NCBI RefSeq assembly: GCF_000283155.1
Contig: NW_004454170.1
Coordinates: forward strand, 17,678,732-17,742,731
Reading direction: 5' to 3'
From: Ceratotherium simum simum
Lineage: Eukaryota; Chordata; Mammalia; Perissodactyla; Rhinocerotidae
Length of the DNA stretch: 64,000 nt
Shown here: piece after piece, positions 12,301 to 22,559 of the stretch
How positions within the stretch are numbered: position 1 is the stretch's first letter
How the letters are laid out: every line of letters starts with the position of its first letter
Translations under genes and position numbers: made by a program
Notes under the pieces: model-generated
Told to the model about the DNA's origin: nothing
The model's input: only the letters and a program-made list of their open reading frames with translations
Databases searched by the model: none

Positions 12301-12689
12301 TGAGAGGGTGCCTGGGCTGTATTCTGAGCTTGCTGGTCTTGATCCAATCCCCACATTTCCCTCTGGAAGACAGTGTCCTAACAGCAGGAAAAGCAGCTCA
12401 TGGCTGAAACAGAGCCTAGAGAAACTCTGAAGGCCCAGAGAAGAGAACTCGATGCCACCACACCCACCAGTCTTGCCTCTTACAGGACTCTTGGGGTTGG
12501 AATCATCAGCAGATGAAGCCGCCACCTGTCCATCACCACACCCTTTCTCTCCCACTCTCTCCTCCACTGAGCAGCTGGTTACACCCACCCGGTATAAAAT
12601 AATCAGAGTGAATAAGGCATTCCCATATGATATGGACTTAAGGCCAGTTTTGAAACGTGCACCTGGGCAGGCCATTCGCTGGCTCTGCT
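12301..12689. other. Unclassified sequence, no gene seen
   Basis: No repeat or exon was recognised with confidence. It may belong to flanking L2 material. Confidence 0.35.
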
Positions 12690-13795
12690 CCTTCTACTCC
12701 CCAGAAATTGCAGTCAGACCCCCACTGACCTCCTCGTGTTCCTGGCTTTCCCCTCCTTTTCCTTGACCACTCTGCAGCATTTGGCACCACTGCCCTCCCC
12801 TCCTTCTCGAGTTCCCCGCTCCTAGTGTCCCAATCTCCACACCTCCCAGTTTCTCACTGTCTGTTTCCTTCTCTTATTCCTCTCCCTTTGTTGTGGGAGC
12901 ACGCATGGGTCTGTCCTCAACCCCTTGATCTTCCTGTCCCTCTGACTTCTCTCCCTTTGGGGTCATACCCTTACCCACAGTTCCAACTCTCCCCTCTCCT
13001 TCCACATCTGGTCCTCTAACCCTCACCTTTGACCTCATTTCCGGATCCACATGCCCAATTAGGTAATGGGTATCTCCATATGGACTGTCCTTTATCATCT
13101 CAAACTCAGTGTGTTTAAAAGTGAATTTATTTTAATTCCTCCATTTGCTTGCTTGTTCCCACTCCTAAAATTCCAGTTGCTACCCATATGACATCATTCT
13201 CCCTGTCAATCACTTAACTTCAGTGGTTCCTTGCTGCCTCAAAAAATGACCAAACTCCTTCACCTGACAATTCAAGACAATCTGAATTCAACCCACCTTT
13301 CTAACACCATCTCTCCACATACCATAGTATTAACATAGTTACAACATGTTGTGCCCACTCCTACCTCAAAACTCCTGCTCACAGCACCTACTTCAGATTG
13401 ACCCAAGAACATCCTTCCTCTTTTCTGCTTCTCTGTCTCCCAGGTATCCTTCAAGGTGTGGTTCAATTCAATTCTGCCTCCTCCATGAAGCCTTCCATAA
13501 ACTCTCCAACTCTATGATCTCTACCTCCTATAAACTCACAGACCTTCAATATCATTCATATAGTGAATGTTTGTTTACTCACTGTCATTGTTGTCATGGA
13601 TATAACTTCACTAGTACATTCCTATTTGATTTTTCAATTATGTCTGCCTTGTGTCATCAACGATTGTGTAAGCTTCTCAAGAGCAGAGGACATAGCTTCC
13701 CCTTCATTTTATTATGTAGAGTGCCTGCATTATGTTATCCTCATAGCAGGCTTTCGCTAAATACATCATCAACAAGTGAATGAATGAGTCTCCTG
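12690..13795 (+). repeat. L2 LINE, sense, RT region to 3' end
   Basis: Successive L2 landmarks occur in order. The degraded RT segment (GACCTCCTCGTGTTCCTGGC, GCAGCATTTGGCACCACTGCC) comes first, then TTATCATCTCAAACTCAGTG, CTGCCTCCTCCATGAAGCC, and finally GCCTGCATTATG and GTGAATGAATGAG at the tail. No intact ORF remains. Confidence 0.85.
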
Positions 13796-13978
13796 CAACT
13801 CTTGTTGGTGAAAAAGAGTTTCAGCATCAACCAGGTAGCTGGTCCCTGTCTGAGGGGCTGCCTTTCCCCTAACGCATTCTGGCTCTGAGTCAGAGTCTCG
13901 GCTCTGTTGTCAGGTGTTTCCAGCTGTTTTTTCTGAGTTGAGTGTTCATCCTCCCCTTTATATCAAGAAAGGATGCTT

Positions 13979-14197
13979 GGGGCCAGCCCAGTGGCATAGT
14001 GGTTAAGTTCAGGCGCTCCACTTCAGCGGCCCGGGGTTCGCAGGTTCGGATCCCGGGCGCACAAGGATGCACCGCTTGTCAAGCCATGATGTGGCGGCGT
14101 CCCATATAAAGTAGAGGAAGATGGGCACAGATGTTAGCCCAGGGCCAGTCTTCCTCACAAAAAAAATAAATAAATAAAATTTAAAAAATTAAAAATG
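13979..14197 (+). repeat. Equine Repetitive Element (tRNA-derived SINE)
   Basis: It begins GGGGCCAGCCCAGTGGCATA, with an A-box-like TAGTGGTTAAGTTC and a B-box GTTCGGATCCC (RNA polymerase III internal promoter). It continues with GATGTGGCGGCGTCCCATA, TAAAGTAGAGGAAG and TTAGCCCAGGGCCAGTCTTC, and ends in an A-rich (AAATA)n tail. The family is specific to Perissodactyla. The promoter boxes identify tRNA ancestry, but it is not a functional tRNA gene. Confidence 0.95.
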
Positions 14198-15034
14198 TGG
14201 TTGAATTAAGATTTGAGGAATCAGTTATTAAAAACAGAGATTCAGATCCCCACATAAAGAATACTGTCAGATCTCTTTCCACAGAAAATGAAACATAGAA
14301 TAACATTCTGTTTCAAAAAAAAATCAACTACAGTCTTAATTGGTTCTATCCCTTGACTCTACAAAAATGGCAAATGTTATCATCATACCTCTTTCCTTTG
14401 TGAAGAATTACATGTTAAGGAGACACACACACACTCTTGCCGATATGCAGACACACACTAGATCCTGATCTGGTCTCAAGTCCTGCCATCCAAGTGTGCA
14501 AACACACACAAGTAGTCTTCCCCTGCTATCGGGATCTTTCAGACAGGCTTAATACAGCACAGTCGATGTGAAGAGTTGCAAGCTCTTCTGAAGATTTCTA
14601 AATATTCCTAAGGTGCCATTTGAAAATGGGAAAAGTGGAAGTGTAATTCTCAATCAAAAGAGAGAATTTCTGAAATACTCCTCTCTGAGACCCATAACAA
14701 GCCAATGCCTTGGACACACACAAAGACACCCTCACTATACAGCCCTTTCCCTTCAAGACTCCTTTTTGTTGTTTTTTTCACATAATCACTCCATCGCTCA
14801 GTCACATTCTTTAAAACAATTCTGCCAGATATAAAGTGGTCAAGTCTAATATAATAACTCAAAGCTTCCTATTATGCTATCTTCCCTTTATTAAAATAAT
14901 CACTCTTCTCCAATAAGTCATAATTTCATATTGCACATTCCAGGACTATAAAAAACAAAAAGAAAAATGGACATTCATCAAACAAGGAAAGAATAATTAC
15001 AAAGAAAAGTATAGGCAATTGGGTTAATATTAAT
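14198..15034. other. AT-rich unclassified intergenic sequence
   Basis: No gene was recognised. Short CA-rich stretches lie at 14420-14515. The part from 14860 to 15034 is A-rich and may be old LINE material. Confidence 0.4.
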
Positions 15035-15295
15035 ATAAATAAATAAGTATTAGATACTTATTATGTGCAAGGCACTGTGCTAAGCCCTTTACTTTCCTTA
15101 TTTCTCAGAACAGTCCTGTGTGGTAGGTACTATTATAATCTGCATCTTACAGATAAGAAAAACAAAACTGAAAGAGACTAAATGATTCCCTTCAGGTCAG
15201 ATAGGTGGTGAATGACATGACACAGCAGAAAGTCAGCCCCAGGTCAATTTGACTCCAAAACCCACTGTCTTCACCACCACACTAGAGGGCCTCTC
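15035..15295 (-). repeat. MIR SINE, near full length, antisense
   Basis: The MIR consensus runs in reverse: GATACTTATTATGTGCAAGGC, CTGTGTGGTAGGTACTATTAT, CATCTTACAGATAAGAAAAAC and TTCACCACCACACTAGAGGGC. Confidence 0.9.
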
Positions 15296-16764
15296 ACTGA
15301 CATGATTAGTAGATTTGGGCTAGTCACCTTATTTCATGATGATCCTACAATTCCAAGAGGCAAGAAAATGTCCAGACACTATAGCAAGTACTGAAGGGCC
15401 TCAGGATAAGTGAGTCATTAGAGTGTGAGACAGACAGGAGACTTGCACCTTATTCCCCCATGTGCAAAAATGGCAACAGTAATGCCCGCTATCTGAATCT
15501 CAGGAGACTGTTGGTAGACCATCTGTGACAAGAGATTCTCAAGTGTACTGTACTCCAGTACAGGCTGCTGTTATTAGCCTGACCTGTATGTAGCCTGACC
15601 TGTGCTGCAGTTCCGCACTGCACCGTCCCAGAGCAGCGTGAGCCACTGAGTCCTACTTCAAAAACTGTTTAAACTCTTCAAAACTTCCCAAAATCCAAAG
15701 GGTATATTATTGTGCACAATTCACTTCTGATGAACATGGTTTTGCACACCATTTACTTGTTTTTCAATGAATGGCCCAATCTACCCAAAATACCCCAACC
15801 CCTGAGCTCCCTGGTGGGTCAGTATCAGGCAGCGACCTGGAAAAGCTACCAGCCAAACTCTGGAGGGGAAGAAAGGGAGGGAAGGGAGAGGAGATGGTGC
15901 TTAGCAGCAGAAAAGGAGGGTCTGCCACACTGCAGACCCAAATATTATCCAGTGCTCTGTGTTCAGCAAATCCAAGGGTAGCCCCATTCCTACCATTCAG
16001 GAATATCGATCCTGATCATAAAGTATGGCTTTTTTCTTTTTATGAAGACTTCTGCTGCCAACACGTGCCACTAGAGGATTCGGCAAATTTAAATCTTCCT
16101 GCCTCTCACCTAGTTGTTTTCCTGCCTGTACTCCAGCAGGTAAGACACCCACAGATTCTCAGTGCTCCGGGCTGTAGAATTCACAGGAGTCTATAATGTT
16201 CAGGTTATTTTTAAACTTTCAGGCCACTTTCCCTCCCCACGAACAGCAGGCCTGCCATTTAGAACAGTGTTTAACCCACACTCCACCTGCTTTGAAACTT
16301 TAGCTTTTTGTGTTAAAAGAAAAGAAGCAATCCTTCAAGCTTGGCGTGTGCACACACACATCTAAAAACTGAAGACAGTCACCAGCTCACCGGGGTGAAA
16401 GACCCAGCTCCCAAAATGATGTTGAGATTGTTGAGATGGTGTGTGTGCAAACGCTTTGTAAACTTAGCATGCCACACCACTGTGGGTGGTATTGTTGTTG
16501 TATTTGCTGGGACAGACACCAGGCGTTACAGGTGATGTCAAAAGATGGGTTCCTGGTTCCACAAGGGAATTATACCAGAACAATCAAAGCATTCAAGGCC
16601 TTATTTGCCTAGGAAGCCAGACAGGAGCTGGCTAAGTGGTGTTAGGTTATAATTGTCTTCCAATTAATTACTTGTCTTTTAAAAGTAATTGGTGGACAGG
16701 GAAAGAAATTCTGAAAACAGTTCAACAAAAAGAGAGTGAAGGAGAAAAATGAAAGAAAAGGTTT
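15296..16764. other. Unique intergenic sequence with AT-rich homeodomain-type cluster
   Basis: No gene was recognised. The part at 16640-16700 packs GGTTATAATTG, CCAATTAATTACTTG and AAGTAATTGG, closely spaced homeodomain-type cores in otherwise non-repetitive DNA. It is a possible conserved enhancer. Confidence 0.45.
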
Positions 16765-17010
16765 CAAAGCAGTAACAATAGCTAATTTTGTGGAAGGTCT
16801 AACCAAGCACTATGTATGTGTCACCTCTTTTCATCTGCACAGGAATCCTATGAGGTACGTGTGTTTAGCTCCAACTATTTTTCAAATGAGGCGACTGAGA
16901 TCAGAGATACGAAGTCCCTAACCTGAGAGCACACAGCTAGTAAGTGCAGAGCTAGACCTGGAGCCAGCACACGCCTGATGCCAGAGGCTGCGTCTTACCA
17001 CTACACCTTA
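16765..17010 (-). repeat. MIR SINE, antisense
   Basis: The MIR pattern in reverse: AATCCTATGAGGTACGTGTG, TTTCAAATGAGGCGACTGAG, AGCACACAGCTAGTAAGTGC and TGCGTCTTACCACTACACC. Confidence 0.85.
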
Positions 17011-17629
17011 CTCGAGAGACAAGCTGAGGCAGCAAGTGTGCCTGAACCCTGAGGCCGGACATGAACGGCTGCAAGGGCCCACAGTGAAAGAGCTCAGAGT
17101 CACTCCAGAGGCAATAGGGGTCGAGCAGTGACCCCTCCACGGGTCAAAGAGCCACCTCCATGGCTAAAAGTAAAAAGATAAAAAGTCCCTTTACCTGGAA
17201 ACTGTAGGCTTTGCATGAGCTACAAATCCCCAGGCAGCCACTCAACCATCCAGGATGGCACAGACAAAATCAATCAGACAGTCCCCAAATGTCTTCCCTT
17301 TGGTGGTATACCTCTCAGGGCAAAGAAGCAAATGCTTCTATAGTCCTGTAGTTGCCACAGTGCTCCAAGAACCTATTATAAAATAAACCAAGCAGCTTTC
17401 TCTTGCAGCAAACCTTTTAACCAAAACTTCTAACACACAGCGGGGCTGACTCACCGGAGAGCCTCCTCCCCTCCCTCTCCCTCCTCACCCTCTGGCTGAG
17501 GCACCAGGAAGTGATAAAATGATCAGGTGGCTCCACACTTCTACAGCTAAACACATCCAAGGGATTTTTAAAACCGGAGTCTTTCCCTGGAGGCTGTTAG
17601 GGTGTGTACACATTCTGCTGCATCCGGGA
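17011..17629. other. Unclassified intergenic sequence
   Basis: No gene or clear repeat was seen. The last 170 bases are pyrimidine-rich. Confidence 0.4.
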
Positions 17630-18440
17630 CTCAGCAGGCATTGGCTTCCCCACCTCCCTGCTTCCCCCTCAGGAGCACTTCCAATCTACTGTTCTCCTCC
17701 TACCTCCCTAACTCCCCCTTCATCTTCTCCTTCCCCTTTTCTTCTTCCACCTGCTAAATGTGTGCGTTCCTCGGAGCCTCCTTCCTAACTTCATCTCTGT
17801 GTATACACTCCTCTCTTGGTGATCTCATCCATCCGGACGGCTTTAACTAAAGCTAATATCTGGAAGACTCCCAAACCTTTTATCTTTGGCCCTGTTCTTT
17901 TTAAAGTCTGGTACCACGTTGACAAGTGCTCAAATGGGCTCCTCCGCCTGGATAACCCGAAAGCACCGTGAATCAATCTACTGGTTTAAAAACACACTCA
18001 TCGTCTTTCCCTCCAAAACTGCTCCTCCCTGTCTCTACTTCTGTTTACAGCATCACAGACTCCCCTAACTCAGGCACAAAGCTTGGGATGCATCTTTGAT
18101 TCTTCCTCCTGCCCACCTCTTACACCAGCCCTTCCCCAAGTCCTGTCCCTTTTTCCCTCTGTTCCACTTTCACAGTCTTCCTTTCTTTTCCATCTGAACC
18201 ACCACCTCTCAAGTTCAGAGCTTTATGCCTCCTCCTCAGAAGATGGGAAGAGCCTCCTAACCCATCTTCCTCCTCCAGGTTCTACCACAACACTTCATTG
18301 CATAGCCCAACTCAGACCCTATCCCCACCCTTCAATGCAATAAAATTCAATAGCTTGTTCAATGTCATATCTGCTGTGCCTAGAACAGTGTCTGGTAAAA
18401 TATCACAAAACAAATTTATTTATGGAATGAATAAATGAGT
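17630..18440 (+). repeat. L2 LINE, sense, body to 3' end
   Basis: Landmarks in order: TTGGTGATCTCATCCATCCG, GGCTTTAACTAAAGC, GGAAGACTCCCAAACC (degraded RT region), CTTGGGATGCATCTTTGATTC, AGAACAGTGTCTGGTAAAA and GGAATGAATAAATGAG at the tail. Coding capacity is lost. Confidence 0.85.
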
Positions 18441-18589
18441 TTTCTAGTGCCTATCAAATATAACTATGGAATCATGAGATCTTATCATCTTAGGTTTACA
18501 GCAAGCTAAATGTCATGCAATCTAAGTCCTTATTTTAAGGACCAGGACTGAACAAAGTGCCCCACCCCCGCCCCATCTATGCCCCCTTG

Positions 18590-19235
18590 CAATATCTCCT
18601 ACTACTTTGCAGCGCTCGCTGCCTGCCCCAATGAAGCAGGACTGCTCACCATTCCACAAATATACCTCGAAATATTCCTCGTGCATATCATTTCTCATCT
18701 GCTTTCTTCCTTCCTTCCCTTTTCTTCCATGTCCACCTGTCAAAAACTAGACTTAAAAGCCCAGTTCATACAATACCTCCTCTATGAAGCATATTGCGAT
18801 GATACAACAAACATAATCTCTCTCTCCTCTGAGAACCTCGGGCACTTTATGTCCCTCTGCCTCAGATACTGTAGTATGTGGATCTCTTCTCCCCACTACA
18901 CTGCAAGGGTCCTGACTTATTCATCCTTGCATTCTCCATAGCAACTAATGCACTGCCTTATGCATTGTGGGTACTGAATACACATTTTTTTTTTAATTTT
19001 TTTTTTTTATTTTTCCCCCAAAGCCCCAGTAGATAGTTGTATGTCATAGTTTCACATCCTTCTAATTGCTGTATGTGGGACACGGCCTCAGCATGGCCAG
19101 AGAAGCTGTGCCTCGGTGTGCGCCCAGGATCCGAACTCGGGCCGCCAGCAGCGGAGCGTGCGCACTTAACCGCTAAGCCACGGGGCCAGCCCCTGAATAC
19201 ACGTTTATTGAATGAATTAATTCATTAATGCACGA
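18590..19235 (+). repeat. L2 LINE 3' part, split by an ERE
   Basis: ATCTCCTACTACTTTGCAG, CCTCCTCTATGAAGCATATT and CACTGCCTTATGCATTGTGGG are L2 3' landmarks. The tail TTTATTGAATGAATTAATTC continues after the SINE at 18988-19192. Confidence 0.8.
18988..19192 (-). repeat. Equine Repetitive Element with target-site duplication
   Basis: Antisense ERE running from a T-rich tail through AGATAGTTGTATGTCATAG, GCTGTATGTGGGACACGGCC and the B-box complement GGATCCGAACTCGGG to CTAAGCCACGGGGCCAGCCC. It is flanked by CTGAATACACATTT (18974-18987) and CTGAATACACGTTT (19193-19206). The duplicated target is the tail of an L2, so the insertion is younger than that copy. Confidence 0.95.
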
Positions 19236-19599
19236 ATAAGTGAATGGTAACTATATGCAAAGTCAACTGGACATAAACAAGACATGGACTTCTTAGGATC
19301 TGTGCCAGGTTGGGACAGTTGTATGGGAAAAGCTAGAAGTGATAACCTGTTCTGGAGACAATCAGTTTAGCTCAAGGAAGATCATCCTCAACCCTCACCT
19401 CACAGGTACAAGTGCAACTTGCAAACATAACACGACAAGATGAATGACCCAGTAAGTGGAGGCAAACACAGTGGTCACTGTGAATCTGCAAAGCTCACAG
19501 CATTTTGAGTACAAGATTTTGTTCTTTGGTAGAAAAGGAGGGGATGTTTTTAACTCATTTCGTTTGATTCATGTTTCTACGGATATGATGTGGGTAGAA

Positions 19600-19980
19600 G
19601 CGCTCTGTGTTAGATAGATGGGTAATTTGAATATAGAGCTTACCTAATCTAGCCGCACACATATCAACCTCTCTTCCAACCCCTCCATTTTATAGATGAG
19701 CAAAAAGGTGCAGAGCAGGGTTTCTCAACCTCGGCACTATTGACATCTTTGAGTCAGATAACTCTCTGTCATGGTGGGCTGTCCTGTGCATTGCAGGATG
19801 TTTAGCAGCACTCCTGGCCTCTAACCATTAGATGCCAGATGCACCCCTCAGTTGTGACAATCAAAAATGTTTCCAGATATTGCCAAATGTCTCTTGAGGG
19901 GCAAAACTGTCCCTGGTTGAAACCACCAGTATAGAGTAATTAAATGAGTGGCTCATGATCATACAGGAATGCAGTAACCC
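19600..19980. repeat. MIR-like remnant split by MER20
   Basis: The left part contains CATTTTATAGATGAGCAAAAAGG and the right part contains CTCATGATCATACAGGAATGC, reminiscent of an antisense MIR interrupted by the element at 19716-19928. Family assignment is tentative. Confidence 0.5.
19716..19928 (-). repeat. MER20 hAT-Charlie DNA transposon
   Basis: The full element runs from CAGGGTTTCTCAACCTCGG through CAGGATGTTTAGCAGCACTCC and GTTTCCAGATATTGCCAAATG to CTGGTTGAAACCACCA. It is bordered by an imperfect 8-bp duplication (GTGCAGAG at 19708-19715 and GTATAGAG at 19929-19936), the target size expected of hAT elements. Confidence 0.9.
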
Positions 19981-20879
19981 CCAGCACATGCGCTTGCCAC
20001 CCCACATACTATCCTTCACTTCTCTCCCTCATATCTGGTAAGACACAGCCTTTGGGAGCTAGAGTGAACTCAGAGCTGTGCCTGTGGTTTTCTACTGGCC
20101 TCATAGCCCTCCATGGGGTTCCGCATCTCAGCAGGTAAGAGACATATTCTTAGCAGAGACTGAAGGGAGAACTCAGGCTGAAAACACAGGAGTGATCACA
20201 GACCAACATCACCTGCTTAAGGCTTAGCAACTGGATCTCTGACAAGCAGCATTTCTCCTGATACTCTGCATACTAAGAAATATGGTCACAAGGCCCCATG
20301 GAGAACAGGTCTTCCCCCTCAAATTGGCTTTATCTTCAGTGAAAACTCCTACACTCATGTTTTCAGCTCAATCCTTACACCCTCACCCCGCTTCTCCTTC
20401 TGTTTGCTTCCTCTTCTATTTTTTAAAGCTAGAGGAGAGCTTGAATCTTTCAACATTTCCTTTCACCAACACCCTTTATGGCCCCCACGTTGCTTCTAGA
20501 ATTCGTCTCCACCAGAACTGGATAACCATCACCCTGCTACCAGATTCTGATCTTTCATTTCCTAAAAAGACTCAATCACTTCAGGCAAGATATTTTCAGG
20601 AGCTGCTGGTAAGGACCTATCAATGATCACTTTTCTCAGTGAATTGCCATTAGCTAAGCACTCATGTACCGTCTGAGGGGGCAGAAGGCAATTGCCCATT
20701 AATGCACTGCTGCTTCTCCCCGACTCCTTCCTCCAGTCTTCCCCTGCACTCCGTCCAGCACTCTGACTAAACTCTCATTAGGAACATCACACTTATAAGT
20801 CTTGGAGGATTCTGTGTAGCCCCCAGGAAATATGCTTTCCTATCTTGGACTCTTCTTTTTGTAAAAGTCATTCAAGGGT
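19981..20879. other. Unclassified intergenic sequence
   Basis: No gene or confident repeat was seen. An open frame of 114 codons at 20282-20626 has no recognisable domain or splice context. Confidence 0.4.
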
Positions 20880-22345
20880 CCAGTACTAGTGAGATGGCAG
20901 AATGAGAAAAACCTCTTGCTACAATTTCTAGAAAACTAGATAAAGTGCAGGAACGTATTTTCAAATATATTTTAAAGCATACATTGCTGAACTTGCAAAA
21001 TATAAAAGGAAATTCCTAGAAGGAAATGAAAAACCTAGGACTAAGCATGTGAACAAAACCACAGCTCTCCCATGGCCAGTGATCAGTCCTGGGAACTAGA
21101 GGATTTAATGGGTGGCTTTGAAGGCCCATTCAAGAGCAAGAGATAAGGTCTTAAAGCACAGGTGAACAGAAGTTGAAACTAAAACTCAGCAAAAGGATTG
21201 AGGAAGCTTCTACCTCTGAGTGAATAAGAAAAGCAAAACCCAAGAATGTATGTTACGTGGATTTATAAGGTGAATTCACACTATATGAAGGAGCGTTCAG
21301 GAATCCTTATGCCAAAAAAATAAGTAAATTAAAAAACTAGCCCTAGTAACTTTCCTGGTTCAAGTAAGAGAACCAAACAAAACCACTCTATGAGGCTACT
21401 CTCACAACCCAGACTATATTGCCTTTCCACGGGAAAAATAGGCATCACTAGACATGAGTTTGCAATCAAAACTTTTTAGTCACACAAGGAAACAATCCAC
21501 TATAAGGAAAAGTTAGCTGATACAACAAACGAGAATTAGAGCACAGAGCTTGAAATAATAGAAAAGGTATATAAAGAAAGAAAATAATAGGATACAATGA
21601 AAAAATTTTAAGTGGCAAATATAATTTCTTGTAATGAAAAATGTAATCATTGAAATTAAAGACAGTAGATAGTTAACTATTAGGTTAGACACAACTAAGG
21701 AGACTACTAGTGAACAGGTAGACAGATCTGAGGAAACTCCCCAGGATACAGCATAGAGAGATAAAGAGATGGAAAATATGATTAAAGTTAACACACAGAG
21801 AGAACAGAATGAAAAGAACCAAAATATATCTAATGGGAGCTCTAGAAAGAGATAATGGAGAGAATAGAGACAGACAGTATTTGAAGAGCTAAAGGATAAA
21901 TTTTCTAGTATTAATGAAAGACATAAATCCTCAGAGTTAAGAATTTCAATGAGTTCTAAGCAGGATGAATGAAAATAAATCCAACCTATACACAGTCTAG
22001 TGAAATATTAAAAGATCTAAAATTATGTAGAAAAATCTTAAAAGCATCCTGAGAGAAAAGACAGATTACCTACAAGAAACAAGAATTAGATTTTCAGCTA
22101 TAATAATAGAGCCCAGGAAATAATGGAATAATATCTTCAAGTGTTAAAAATACGCAGCTAAATTATTACTCAGAATTGAGGTTGAAATAAAGGCTTTCTC
22201 AGAAAAATAGAGTTTACCACTCAAGTTCAGGCAAAATAAGTACTATACAATATTCCACAAGAAGGAAATTTAAATGGAAGAAAACAATGGCATGCAAGAA
22301 AATAGCATGATGAACAAAAGATAATGGCAAATATGAGGACAAATC
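20880..22345 (+). repeat. Old L1/HAL1-like LINE, sense
   Basis: The sequence is strongly A-rich on the plus strand. It has the typical GAGCCCAGGAAATAATGGAATA, AATATCTTCAAGTGTTAAAAA, GAATTGAGGTTGAAATAAAGG and TTCCACAAGAAGGAAATTTAAA sequence seen at the 3' part of HAL1 or L1M ORF1-side consensus. No intact ORF is present. Confidence 0.65.
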
Positions 22346-22356
22346 TAAAATAAAGA

Positions 22357-22468
22357 CATATATGATAGACGATAGAAGATAAAGAGATATAGATAAATAT
22401 AGATACAGATAGAGATAAAGAGATATAGATGTAGATACAGATACAGATAGATATAGATATAGACAGTT
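22357..22468 (+). repeat. Interrupted (GATA/GATATA)n microsatellite
   Basis: Tracts of AGATA, GATATAGATA and ACAGATAGATAT recur over about 110 bases. The minus strand yields low-complexity open frames rich in Ser, Ile, Tyr and Leu, which should not be taken as proteins. Confidence 0.85.
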
Positions 22469-22482
22469 TAATTTGTGAATAT

Positions 22483-22508
22483 ACACACACACACACGCAC
22501 ACACACAT
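22483..22508 (+). repeat. (AC)n microsatellite
   Basis: AC repeated with a single G interruption, next to the GATA tract. Confidence 0.85.
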
Positions 22509-22559
22509 GAGCTATATCACTAGACAACAATGCCATGGAAGGCGGGAAGGATGATCAGA

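Noticed and set aside
13979..14072. A possible tRNA gene, from A and B box-like motifs
   Set aside because: The motifs belong to a tRNA-derived SINE that lacks a complete cloverleaf.
22214..22508. Two Ser/Tyr/Leu/Ile-rich minus-strand open frames
   Set aside because: They read through GATA and AC microsatellites within an L1-like region.
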